From Pagrus major (lineage: Eukaryota; Chordata; Actinopteri; Spariformes; Sparidae): 64,000 bases of DNA. Under the pieces are notes generated by a model. That model did not search any database. It saw nothing but the letters and a program-made list of their open reading frames with translations, and was not told the origin of the DNA. The DNA is taken from assembly GCF_040436345.1 (NCBI RefSeq), contig NC_133223.1:26042410-26106409 (forward strand), written 5' to 3'. This document shows positions 13,901 through 22,180 of the stretch, one piece after another; within the stretch, counting starts at the first letter, position 1, and every line of letters starts with the position of its first letter. Made by a program: the position numbers and the translations under genes.

Positions 13901-14998
13901 CGCTCAGCTGCAGAAAACATAGGCATAGAGTATTTATTACATTTTTTCATTAACTGGGTGTAAAACATACAAAATAATGACAATCCAACATCCCAAACTT
14001 TCTGGCAAGCTGTCAAAGGATTCATCCTTCAGGATTCAGGATTCAGTGCTGTCATCTGTTAGTCAGCGGCTGTCTGAGTGACTCACCGACAGGTTTGCAG
14101 GTCCACTCTCCTTTGCCGTTACCCAAACAGACACACTCCAACATGTAGCCTCCCGTCTCGTGGGGTCTCCTCCAGGTGTCACCGATCTTGTACGAAGCCC
14201 CGCCCTCGTGACAGCGGTCTGAGGGTAGGCAGAAGGAAAAGAGGAGATTTTATAGAGAGGCATTAATATGCAAAGAAACACACACACTCAGACGTTTGTC
14301 TCATTATCTAAACCACCGAGCTAACTGCTACCAGCTGCGCAGAACCAGTCGCTTATCAGCTGTGGAGAATGTGGAGCTGGCATCATGTCTGGGAAACACA
14401 GGAACACATGAGCTTGGATGTGCGGTCTGAGGTTAGATCAGTTAATGAACAAACTTACTGGCAATGGTGCAGCTGATCTTTCCTCTCCCGGACCCGATGC
14501 AGGTACAGTCCCAGATCATGTTGTCCTTGGGTCTCTCGTAGGTTTCCCCCACAGTGTAGGACTGCTGGTTGATCTTATCAAAGCACCTTTCCTCTGCTGC
14601 AGGGAGAAAACAACGCAAAAAGGTGTGTTTTATGATAAGAAGGAGGGGAATGGAAGGTGGATGGATGTGAGAAACGATGCAAAAGACGAGCTCGTACCTT
14701 CAGGTTTGCTTTTGCACTTGATGCCACCGACTCCATTGCAGGTACACACCAGGATGCTGCCCAAATACGGCCGTTCCCACTGGTCGTTAACGGCATAGTA
14801 GTGGCCATTTTCTAAACAACCATCTAGAAAGGAGAAAAAAAAGGGGTGAGGACGGAAAAAAAACACAGCTGATGAGACCAGAATCAGACAGCAGGAGGTC
14901 GAAAAAACAGCAGCGCCTCCCTTTTGCTCCTTCACCAAAACACACAGTGTAGGGAAAATGTGAGGGAGAGAGAAAAACACACTCCACCCGCACACACA

Positions 14999-15030
<32 letters not shown>

Positions 15031-15954
15031 AACACACACTATACCTGCTTACCATGCCCTTTTTGGAAACACAACCACTGGAAAATGATCCAGCTCTGAC
15101 CGTAGCTTATAAAAAGGACAAAAGCTTTTCAAGCTAAAATAAGCAAACACTGAACTGGAATAAACATCCTATTGTGCGACAGGACTTCACCCATGTCTGT
15201 GAAGTTGATCTGGATGTGTTAACTTGGCTTCAAAGGGGCTGAGCAGTAAATCAGCTGCACACAGTGGAGAATAATATCCACTTTTACTCTCTCGCTCCCC
15301 CACCAGGCATGTTCTTTGTTCACATCTCATGACTTCACATGCCAGCAACATCTTTTCTTTTTTTTTTTTTCTTCCAAGTTTAAAATTGAAGCCAAGTGTC
15401 TTTTGCATTTCTTTTTTTCTTCTCTCCCCTTCTCCCTGAAGCTTTGATCCTTGGTCTCCACACATGGGTGAAAGTTGAGGAGATCAGGAAAAAAAATGGT
15501 TGGGGTTGAGGTTAATCCAGTAGCTCCAGGATTAACAGAGAGATTACAGATTTATGTGTCTTTTATCACCCTAATACACAAGAAATTACCTTAACTATGG
15601 TGATCCAAATTGTTTAAATCGCAGAAAACACAAGACTACATGAACACGATCTGAACAGATGTGTCCTGTTAGATTTGACATATTTCTCTAAAAAATATGA
15701 CAAAAAAATAGAAATTAAGTGCAAAATCATCTTTCCAACTCTCTGTTGTCCTCCAAGTGACCTCTGCTGGCCCCACATAGAGAAATCAAACTTGTGACTA
15801 ATAACTTAGAGAAAAAAAACTCACCCTGAGAAACTGAGGAGACGTGATGCTGCTGCGATTGTCGCCGGTCCCTGTTCGTTACTCTGGGCATGCAGTTCAC
15901 CGCGCTCCCGATGCAGAGCGCAACCAGCACCCTGGCTATGGTGCTGCCGGTCAT
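1418..15954 (-). CDS. fn1: fibronectin 1, 5' part of gene (18 coding exons, 3' end outside window)
   Basis: Fibronectin is a secreted, dimeric matrix and plasma glycoprotein that links integrins, collagen, fibrin and heparin. The exons, read on the minus strand, are 15954-15825, 14823-14698, 14596-14459, 14218-14087, 13907-13770, 12909-12751, 12343-12146, 12033-11851, 11103-10927, 8062-7907, 7593-7465, 7309-7166, 3755-3634, 3517-3349, 3001-2816, 2148-2020, 1793-1704 and 1612-1418. Joined, they give 900 codons plus one base with no stop. Module order is signal peptide, FNI-1 to 5, FNI-6, FNII-1, FNII-2, FNI-7 to 9, FNIII-1 to 3, which is the fibronectin order and no other protein's. All junctions are GT..AG and frames join. 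All introns are phase 1 except the one splitting FNIII-1 (phase 0). The gene continues past position 1. Teleosts may carry fn1a and fn1b; the sequence alone does not tell me which this is. Confidence 0.97.
1704..1793 (-). CDS. fn1: fn1 exon 17: type III module 3, first half
   Basis: Thirty codons, residues ~806-835: [31 protein letters not shown]. Acceptor TTCCACAG, donor GTATGT, phase 1-1. Identity rests on position and on the APDAP..PLAPITG frame of FNIII-3. Confidence 0.94.
2020..2148 (-). CDS. fn1: fn1 exon 16: type III module 2, second half
   Basis: Encodes residues ~763-805: [26 protein letters not shown], then LILTTSQTT. Donor GTTAGT is slightly weaker than the others. Phase 1-1. Confidence 0.95.
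2229..2710. mobile_element. MITE-like element in fn1 intron 15
   Basis: About 480 bp flanked by TTAA on each side. Its ends are imperfect inverted copies: TTAAAGGGACAGTTCACC on the left and, reversed, TTAAAGTGCAGTTCACTCC on the right, both continuing into AAATCAC. It carries no coding capacity. Ends of this AAAGGGACAGTTCACCCC type are widespread in spiny-rayed fish genomes (recalled). The transposase superfamily is not assigned. Confidence 0.7.
2816..3001 (-). CDS. fn1: fn1 exon 15: III-1/III-2 linker and first half of type III module 2
   Basis: Encodes residues ~701-762: a short Gln/Pro-rich linker ([12 protein letters not shown]), then [16 protein letters not shown] and [18 protein letters not shown] of FNIII-2. 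Acceptor CTCCTGTAG, donor GTAAGT, phase 1-1. The linker is shorter than the human one as I recall it. Confidence 0.95.
3349..3517 (-). CDS. fn1: fn1 exon 14: type III module 1, second half
   Basis: Encodes residues ~645-700: [20 protein letters not shown] and LTRFDFTT, the second half of FNIII-1. Acceptor TTTTACAG, donor GTGAGT after a T, phase 0-1. Confidence 0.95.
3634..3755 (-). CDS. fn1: fn1 exon 13: type III module 1, first half
   Basis: Encodes residues ~604-644: [25 protein letters not shown], then [10 protein letters not shown]. The [11 protein letters not shown] run is a fibronectin III-1 hallmark. Enters in phase 1 and leaves in phase 0 (GTG followed by GTGAGT), the only phase-0 junction seen in this gene. 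Confidence 0.95.
3756..7165 (-). other. fn1: fn1 intron 12 (about 3.4 kb)
   Basis: Separates the collagen-binding type I modules from the type III region. It contains the interspersed repeat at 4232-4485 and a GT-rich stretch near 6625-6700. No exon-like frame with splice borders was seen. Confidence 0.7.
4232..4485 (+). repeat. interspersed repeat, fish 'cctccaccaagg' family
   Basis: Begins TTGCCTCCACCAAGG, runs through a TTTGTTGGTTTGTCAG tract, ACACAAAAACTACT, CCATGAAACTTGG and TGGATCCAGATC, and ends in a T-rich stretch. A second, inverted, partial copy lies at 50250-50580. Recognised as a recurrent percomorph repeat from its text; class not determined. Confidence 0.65.
7166..7309 (-). CDS. 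fn1: fn1 exon 12: type I module 9
   Basis: Encodes residues ~556-603: [18 protein letters not shown], then [18 protein letters not shown]. This ends the collagen-binding region. The usual Trp after GIGE is Leu (CTC) here. Donor GTACGA, acceptor CCCTCAG, phase 1-1. Confidence 0.95.
7465..7593 (-). CDS. fn1: fn1 exon 11: type I module 8
   Basis: Encodes residues ~513-555: [18 protein letters not shown], then [18 protein letters not shown]. Near-identical in pattern to vertebrate FNI-8. NQT and NCT are potential N-glycosylation sites in the collagen-binding region. Donor GTGAGT, phase 1-1. Confidence 0.96.
7871..7907. repeat. (AC)n microsatellite touching the fn1 exon 10 donor
   Basis: About 18 AC units on the plus strand (GT on the fn1 sense strand). 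The last repeat GT at 7905-7906 is the +1/+2 of intron 10. Confidence 0.95.
7907..8062 (-). CDS. fn1: fn1 exon 10: type I module 7, donor inside a GT microsatellite
   Basis: Encodes residues ~461-512: [20 protein letters not shown], then [20 protein letters not shown]. Acceptor GTTGTAG. The exon ends CTTAAAG and the intron opens directly with GTGTGTGTGT, the edge of a roughly 18-unit GT repeat. No other donor keeps the phase-1 frame at the conserved module end, so the repeat itself supplies the splice site. Confidence 0.93.
8063..10926 (-). other. fn1: fn1 intron 9 (about 2.9 kb)
   Basis: No coding exon seen. Around 10690-10830 it is richer in CpG and holds an ATTAG-N5-CTAAT inverted pair (10768-10782), a possible homeodomain site. 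No regulatory function can be shown from the sequence. Confidence 0.6.
10927..11103 (-). CDS. fn1: fn1 exon 9: type II module 2
   Basis: Encodes residues ~402-460: [20 protein letters not shown], then [20 protein letters not shown]. Full type II module with four Cys. The loop reads YNGRNYTDC, so this module does carry NGR. Acceptor TTTAACAG, donor GTAAGT, phase 1-1. Confidence 0.96.
11165..11515. repeat. diverged tandem duplication in fn1 intron 8
   Basis: Two units of about 170 bp (about 11168-11342 and 11345-11512). Both contain ACTAGTTTAGCT, TGATATTACATTA and TGTATAA and end in CTCTGCACTTTAGCTC then TTTAAGCTAA. Both units are AT-rich and non-coding. Confidence 0.75.
11851..12033 (-). CDS. 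fn1: fn1 exon 8: type II module 1
   Basis: Encodes residues ~341-401: [20 protein letters not shown], then [22 protein letters not shown]. Four Cys in kringle-like type II spacing. The loop reads YKGKTYHSC, where the human module has NGR (recalled), so the NGR is absent here. Confidence 0.95.
12146..12343 (-). CDS. fn1: fn1 exon 7: linker and type I module 6
   Basis: Encodes residues ~275-340. A Pro/Val-rich linker ([12 protein letters not shown]) precedes FNI-6, with [15 protein letters not shown] and [12 protein letters not shown]. This opens the gelatin/collagen-binding region. Acceptor TTTTTCAG, donor GTAAGA, phase 1-1. Confidence 0.94.
12751..12909 (-). CDS. fn1: fn1 exon 6: type I module 5 and start of linker
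   Basis: Encodes residues ~222-274: [29 protein letters not shown], then a Ser/Thr/Gly linker. The NGR triplet of FNI-5, which in mammals can deamidate to an integrin-binding isoDGR, is kept. Donor GTGAGA after a G, phase 1-1. Confidence 0.95.
12910..13769 (-). other. fn1: fn1 intron 5
   Basis: 860 bp without a recognisable element. An open frame crossing exon 6 into this intron (plus strand about 12640-13062) is a shadow. Confidence 0.6.
13770..13907 (-). CDS. fn1: fn1 exon 5: type I module 4
   Basis: Encodes residues ~176-221: [18 protein letters not shown], then [17 protein letters not shown]. The [17 protein letters not shown] stretch is nearly invariant in vertebrate FNI-4. Phase 1-1; donor GTAAGA. 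Confidence 0.96.
14087..14218 (-). CDS. fn1: fn1 exon 4: type I module 3
   Basis: Encodes residues ~132-175: [16 protein letters not shown] at the start and [14 protein letters not shown] at the end, the FNI-3 pattern. Donor GTGAGT, acceptor CCTCAG, phase 1-1. Confidence 0.95.
14459..14596 (-). CDS. fn1: fn1 exon 3: type I module 2
   Basis: Encodes residues ~86-131. Contains [17 protein letters not shown] and [15 protein letters not shown], close to the vertebrate FNI-2 pattern. Acceptor CCCTGCAG, donor GTAAGT, phase 1-1. Confidence 0.95.
14698..14823 (-). CDS. fn1: fn1 exon 2: type I module 1
   Basis: Encodes residues ~44-85, beginning DGCLENG and ending KCKSKPE. It has the four Cys of a type I module, with CTC and KC in the usual places and the WERPYLG core. 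First of the five modules of the N-terminal fibrin/heparin region. Acceptor TTTCTAG, donor GTACGA, phase 1-1. Confidence 0.95.
14824..15824 (-). other. fn1: fn1 intron 1 with (AC)n tract
   Basis: About 1 kb. Contains an interrupted AC repeat (14991-15038, broken by CGCGCG) and T-rich stretches. First introns often carry regulatory sites, but no specific site is supported here. Confidence 0.6.
15825..15954 (-). CDS. fn1: fn1 coding exon 1: signal peptide and propeptide
   Basis: Starts at ATG 15954 (purine at -3). The first ~20 residues are a hydrophobic signal sequence ([13 protein letters not shown]). They are followed by a basic stretch ending in NRDRR and a Gln-rich mature start (QSQQHH). 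In the mammalian protein a dibasic propeptide precedes a Gln-rich N-terminus that is a factor XIIIa crosslinking site, so the layout matches. Ends at a GTGAGT donor, phase 1. An in-frame GTG lies 30 bases upstream, but no upstream in-frame ATG is seen. Confidence 0.93.
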
Positions 15955-16099
15955 CCTGTCTTTTAAAAAAAACGAGCCGCTCACTTCAGTTGTTGCAGAT
16001 TGTGGTCACCTGTGCGTAAAGGGACTGAGAGACGTCGGGAAACTTCCAGTGCAGTCCTTAGTTCTTGTGCCGCGCACCGATCAGTCCGCTCCTCTCCAG

Positions 16100-16290
16100 T
16101 GTGCGGCCCCAGTGTGCAGGTTACCAGGCTGGGGGAGTGATTTATCTGGGCATGGCTTACATTGAGCCTGGAGGAGGAGGAGGGAGGTCCAACAAAAGAG
16201 ACCCGACTACCCACGCAGCCTGCAGCACGTTGAAGTGCGGCAGACAAGTTTTTTTTTTTTTTTTTTTTTTTTTTCGAAACTTGCGCAAAT
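16100..16290 (-). promoter_or_regulatory. fn1: probable fn1 core promoter region
   Basis: Upstream of the fn1 ATG. On the minus strand an AGATAAATC at 16147-16139 is the only TATA-like sequence at a sensible distance, which would put a start near 16110 and a 5' UTR of about 155 bases. A 28-base T run (plus strand about 16249-16274) lies further upstream. The TATA assignment is inference. Confidence 0.3.
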
Positions 16291-16299
16291 GTAATCTCA

Positions 16300-17050
16300 T
16301 AAACTTCTTCTTCTTCTAACTGGTTTCTGTTTTACTGTGAGGTAAGACAGCCGGTCGTGTCTCCATGCAACCTGCAACACGGAGGTAAACAAACTTATAA
16401 TAACTGAGAAATCATGATTCCAAGGCAAACATGATTTTTGGTCCAATCCAATCAGTTTACGCGTTTGGGGGTTTTACAGTTGTCCATTAATCATTTAGTT
16501 GATTGAAAGAAAAAACAAATCCCACACTGCTAAGTCTTTTAATCATGCAAACATATCAAACATTTGCCATCCAGCTCTTTTTCTCCTGTGATATCATGAC
16601 ATGTCACACAGGTAGAAAAAAGAAAATCCATCATTAGATATAAAACATAATTTTACTGTTGCTTCAGTCACTTGTCCAACAACCATCCACCAAAATTAAG
16701 TCTAAAAAGTCCCATGTGTGCTTGAAAGATGATTTAAATTACATTTTTGTGATTGCAAACATGGATTTATGCAGAGCAGGCAAGAGCAACACTTGGTCTT
16801 CAACAGAAGTGATTTTAGGCAGCGTAAGGGTTATCATGATGAAGTCAGAGTAGAAAAAATAGTGCATCAATAGGTCATAGCCTAGCCTACAAAGAGTCGA
16901 CAGTATGAGAATACTCTGCATAAAACGCACAATGTCGTTGACCGACCAAGTAACAATCATCAATATCCTTAATTCAACACCATGTCAGTTCAAACAATAT
17001 CATGCATCTACTGCAGAAAGTAGCAGGCAGCCATTTTCATTTGTTAGCAT
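16300..17050. other. intergenic, upstream of fn1
   Basis: Non-coding sequence upstream of fn1. A paired CCAATCCAATCAG sits near 16443-16456. No gene or mobile element recognised. Confidence 0.5.
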
Positions 17051-17055
17051 TTCTT

Positions 17056-17240
17056 GGGTGGCTGTGACTCAGGAGTAGGTCACTGGTTCGATTCCCCTGG
17101 TCTGCATGTCGAAGTGTTCTTGGGCAAGATACTAAACTGCTCCTGATGTGCTGGTCGGCACCTTGCATGGCAGCCACCGCCTTCACTGTATGAATTACTG
17201 TAAGTGGCCTTGGACAAAAGCATCTGCTAAATGTAAATAG
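17056..17240 (+). mobile_element. tRNA-derived SINE-like copy
   Basis: Head with a weak A-box-like GGCTGTGACTCAGG and a clear Pol III B box GGTTCGATTCC at 17085-17095. A body follows with CATGTCGAAGTGTTCTTGGG, and a tail AAAAGCATCTGCTAAATG. The body motif recurs, inverted, at 39510-39806. Tail and body match a common fish SINE pattern (recalled). Not a functional tRNA gene. Confidence 0.7.
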
Positions 17241-20200
17241 TGCAAACTATTTTTCAGGACATTTATTTTATTTTTATTTGTTTTAGCAAATTATGCTTCT
17301 AAAAAGTGATGGGGAAAAAATCAGCCATTGAAAAAACTGTTGAGGACATGTCCCCAGTGTCTCCAGTGTCGCCAGTGTCAGTGTCTCCTATAGGAACAGG
17401 ACATATTGAGCCAAACATGGTTCATGTTGTGTCTGTTTTCAGGTTTAGGACCAGTCTTCTCCAACCCGCTGTCTCATCGTCATATTCCACCATAGTGATG
17501 AATGTGAAAGACCGTAAGCATTGATTTAATTTATTGTGTCTTTCACCACAAGCCTCTCCCACTTCACGTTTCTGAAAGTCGCACCTGCAATCAAAAAATC
17601 TGGAGGTCTGCGTCCTCACTGCCAAGTGTTATTGTTCGTGGTTCGTGTGATCCGAGCAGCACAGCCTTTGCTGCGGGAGGTTGATGCTATGCAGCACGCC
17701 GGCCTATATGTTTAACACAGTCCTGGTGGTGATCTGCAGGAATTAGGTCAATGGCGTCAGTGTCTGGAAAGTCTCCAGCAGCTTATAGTTTCAATGTCTG
17801 GAACGTGTTTATACGTCCAGAGGGTTTTTATTGAACTGATTCCTCTTTGATGCAAACTGACTTCTGTAATGTGCGAGTCAAGAGGTCACAGTTTTTATTC
17901 TCTTCTCTCCATCCTTTCTCCTTACTTGTAATCAGTTGATTTCTTCCTCCTGTACATGTTAGATTTCAACACCATAAAAAGCAAGAGGAGTGCTCTTCAT
18001 CTGCTACTTTTTTTTTTGGCATTTGTAATAATAAAGCTGAGTTTTCTTTTGACTGTCTCTTTGTTGGTTTTGGTTGCATTTTCTGTTGTGAATATCATCT
18101 TTTTTTTTTCTTTCTTTAATGGAAACTTACAGCAGTGCTTCAGTTCTGCCTGATCACTCATTTTTTTCCCCTCTCCATGAGTCCAAACATCCTGCCATGT
18201 CTTTAGTCACTCCTGGGGTTGATACACTCATGCATGGTGAGTCCCTGAATGTTCTTTTCAACAATAAAAACTGTTGTCTTGGATCTCTCCAGAGTTCATC
18301 CAAGTTTTAAAATAAAACTCCCCTGAAGTGATGATTCAGGCATTTGGTCCAGTCTTTGGGCTGTTTTTCCACGGCATAGATAACATATTCACATTTCAAA
18401 TTTCATGGGTTTACATTCATTTTAAGCTGAATCACTTCACTGAATGGTCATGTGAGACTCTTTTCATACGCTCTATACTTCGTTGATTATCTCAGGACAG
18501 GAGATGACTGCTAACGAGCAGAGCTATTCAGTTCAGTTCAAATTTGTGTTAAAGCTAATTTTATGTCATCAAGTTTTACCTCATCATAGTTTTTGTTTTA
18601 GTCGATCAAATGACGGCTGCATCAGAGATAATGAAATGACATAAGCAGCCGAAGGTTGGATTTTAATTAGGTTTGGATCCATCAGACAAAATCATAGATG
18701 CCTTACACAGCTCGTCGTTGCCGCTTGATGTGTGGTTCGCATTCGAGAGCAATTTGCCCTTACAGTGATCCATTTCGGCAGAAAAATGAATAACGGCACA
18801 CTGGGTGTCATTATTTCCTCTGCGATGTCATGAGCTCAACTATAACAGCCGTTAAACAGATTAATCATCAGTCAGCTGGAAAATCATGTCGATCAAGCCA
18901 CGGTGAAAAGGGAGGGCAGGCCCTCTAACTAATGCCATGTGGGTTATCTTATGTGTGGCAGGAAACAGACGCATTATTGAGGCGTTAAAGATTTTATGTC
19001 AGAATCGTTTGGCTCGACCGTAACACCGTGGTTTATTAAGCATTTGCTCCACAGCGTAGACAACGATCAGTTACGGGGGAGCTTATTTTGACACGCTGTG
19101 GTGTAAGGACCCATCTGTTGCATTTTGTCCCATGCATGGGAAATCTGTTGACATACTGTAACGCAGACTGTCTGGTATTTTATTCTTTTTGAGACATAGA
19201 CGTGTGATAAACTCAAAGACTCAACAACTAACCACGGATGTGCATGCAGGTCGTCCCGACTGAAGTTCACCTTTTTGTGAGGGCATGTGAGGAAACGCCA
19301 CATCTGAGCAGAGAAGCTCCGCATGTGTTTCCAGTTACGGACCTGTGGTGTAAATACAATCTGCTTGTATATCTGTCTGCATGTCTAACTAACCTTCTTG
19401 TGCTAGTTATCCTCACTTTGAGCTCTGTCTTTCTCTCTGCCTCCTTCCCCCCTCAGAATACACCCTTCTTTATAAGGACATGTTTGTTGGATGGCGATGT
19501 TACGTAAAGGTGAAAAGGTGAAAAGGTCATCTGATCTACTGCTGAAAGCAAATTTTACACCTTGAGCGCATTTCTAATTATCCACGGAGGCATCGACAGC
19601 GTTGTGTTTCCGTGTTGAACTTGAACTGAGAGCTCGAGACGACAGAAAAAAGGACAAAGTTTGCACCGCAGAGGGACAATCAACTGCAGGCCGCAAAGCA
19701 GAGGAGAGGAAAACAATTGTGTCATTGCGTCATGCGGCAGCAATGACATAATCATCGTCATATCAATCTTATGCAGTGAGATGGTTAGATTAAAATGAGC
19801 TGAAACCAATTGAAAGCGCCAAACCACCGGATTTAATATGTCTGCTGGGTGGTGGCGTCTTTTGGTGAACTTTGACGCTGTCCTCTACAATAATTTCATA
19901 CTTTTCCTCACATTTGTCCAAAAAGACAATAAAGTGGCTTGTTTTTGCGCAAATAAAGACATTTCCTAATCATCTTTGCTCTCTAACAAGACAACCTCAA
20001 ACTGACATCACTTCCCTGCGGTTGGCCATCTCCAAACCACTTCTGCTACTGCGACGCACGGGATGAATGATGATTAAAGCTGGAAATCCTAATTTAAAGC
20101 CATTATCTGATTATTGTGCAAGTTAACCGCCTGCTGTGGCTTCACATATAAATATATAAACATTCTTATGGTTTAAACGACTGGTTTTAAGTGGTAATTC

Positions 20201-21212
20201 GCCATTAAAAGCGAATCACGCAGGATGATCACAATGAAAATTGCGACAGCGTTTTCCATGCAACTTGCTGACAGGGTCAATAACATCCTGCGCTTAGAGA
20301 CAAATGGTCATAGGTGCAAAAAGGACATTGCTGAGCTCATCTGCATTAAGACCCACACTGTATGACTGTAATACCTCTTGTTGTATAGCATATACACTGG
20401 TTTTAATAAATAATGGAAGAATTGTTCTTCTGTCTTCAGTAAACGTCTCAACTGGGATTTAGCAGAACGTTTGCAGATGGTGGAACAGATTTATACAAGA
20501 CAGTCTTGTTTCGGATGTTTGGAAAGATCCTGACCTGGAGGAAGAACAGAAGTGAGAGGACAGAGAGAGGGCATCTAATACATCAGGAAAAGAGAGAAGA
20601 ATAAGAATATATGGCTGAAGTGAAAGAGAAGTTAAATATGTGGAAATCTGCAGGAGGTATGAATAATCCCTGGGCGAGATAATCAGAGTGGAGGGTTGAG
20701 AAATTCGGGGGGAGCTCGTGAGGTTTTATGCTGATGTGGAAATCATACTGTAACTTTGTGATTGCATTACACAACACACTCACCATGATCATCCTGAGAA
20801 AGAGGACAGGGGTGAGAAAAGAGGTCACAGCTGCTGCACAGTTTCATCCAGCTTTTTTCTCTCCAAGGCCAAATCTTCTCGAAATGTTGCTCTGACAATC
20901 TTTAGTTGCTGTCTGGTCGTCTCTGTCCCTGTTTCTCTCTGTGGTTTGGCATCTTAAAGTCTCTTGTCCTTGCCTCGAATAATTGGCCATTCCTCACATA
21001 TTATTGCAACATCCCTGAGGAGTCTCCGCTGGCTGGCTCTTCTCGTCTTACACTATTCTTTTCCAGCCCTCCCTACATACGGTATTTTCCACTTTTAAAC
21101 CGTCTTGCATCTCTGAGGCTCTAATGTGTCTCTATTAACTTTAACTCACTTTAAGTTAGTAAGTTCCCCTGTTTTATCTTACATGATCCCTGAGAGTACA
21201 TCGGAGACCTAA
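17241..21212. other. intergenic, no gene seen
   Basis: About 4 kb without coding signals. The tract 18680-18990 is low in simple repeat and holds several ATTA/TAAT cores (for example GATTAATCATCAGTCAGCTG), so it is a mild candidate for a conserved non-coding element. Confidence 0.5.
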
Positions 21213-21634
21213 GCCTCTTTTCCATACATGTGTGCTGACGGCTTTTGAGTCGGTTTGATTTGGCCTGTCAGCCTCTCAATGACAGGGATACCTGCTTGAA
21301 GGTGTGTCTTTAACAGATGATGCCGTTAAAGCAGCATCCTCTTTAGTGCTGTTTGTCATTGTTGGGAGGCAGATACTCATCATCATGGATTTTCATGCTG
21401 TTGCTACGAGTTTGCTTTGCATCAACCACTTCGCCGACGAACTGGATCTGGAAGAGAAAGAGGAAGCTACTATTTAGCCTTGAAAGATGTCGACGCCCAT
21501 CTTACATCACCACAGTCCGCTTGAAGGCAGTTAGGCACAATTTAAATCGGCAACTGTGCGTGTTTAAACTGGAAACTCAATTCAACGCAGCATGGTTTGA
21601 CTTGGCTCAGCCATAAGCACCAGTGGAAAAGCCC
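21213..21634. mobile_element. MITE-like element with CTTTTCCA-type ends
   Basis: Left end GCCTCTTTTCCATAC with GAGTCGGTTTGATTTGGCC inside it. The right end, reversed, is GGGCTTTTCCACTGG with GGCTGAGCCAAGTCAAACC. The ends are thus imperfect inverted repeats of about 50 bases spanning 420 bp. The open frame inside (21353-21616) is not a recognised protein. Confidence 0.55.
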
Positions 21635-22009
21635 TAATAGTTTATAGTCATACGCACTAGATCACAGTTGATCTGCATAGCTGTGCCCTTTTTTTTTGCT
21701 TCTTCTTCCTAGACTACATTTCAATTATATTGTAATGAGTCGACAAGGGGGCCTCATCCCAAAGGCTCCTCCAAATGTGGATTACATTTGAGCCATTTTC
21801 TGTGCCCTGACCCTGTTTTTGCGAGGGTCCCCTGGAGGCCGTGGTCATGGTAAATACACCACAATAACAAATGCAAAAGCCTCCAATAAATGTTTAATCA
21901 AAAGCCGTGTTGTGGAGCTTTACTTACACACAGCAGTGCCTTGAGCTAATTGCTTGCATGATATTTAGCAGGTGTTGTTCACCATCTACTTGACCATGTT
22001 AGCATGCTA

Positions 22010-22180
22010 ACATCTCAATCAATTGTTCAATCTTTATTTGTATAACCACCAGTTCACAACTAAAGTTATCTCATGACACTTTCCAGTTGGAGCAGCTCGA
22101 CCATACTCCTCATTATTTTTTTTACAGAGACCCAACATTTCCCCCATGAGCAGAACTGGACTCAACTGCTGTAGACCATT
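22010..22180 (+). repeat. interspersed repeat, 'caatcaatctttatttgtata' type
   Basis: Reads CAATCTTTATTTGTATAACC, TTCACAAC, GTTATCTCATGACAC and CAGAGACCCAACATT. This is the degenerate form of a repeat very common in teleosts. A short relative is seen at about 25985-26030 and a reversed one at 50444-50549. Confidence 0.6.

Noticed and set aside
15955..15984. N-terminal extension of fibronectin starting upstream of 15954
   Set aside because: The upstream in-frame start is GTG, not ATG; the ATG at 15954 has a good context and gives a proper signal peptide.
17056..17140. Possible tRNA gene
   Set aside because: Only a B box and a weak A-box-like region are present; no cloverleaf with paired acceptor arms can be drawn and the body continues as a SINE.
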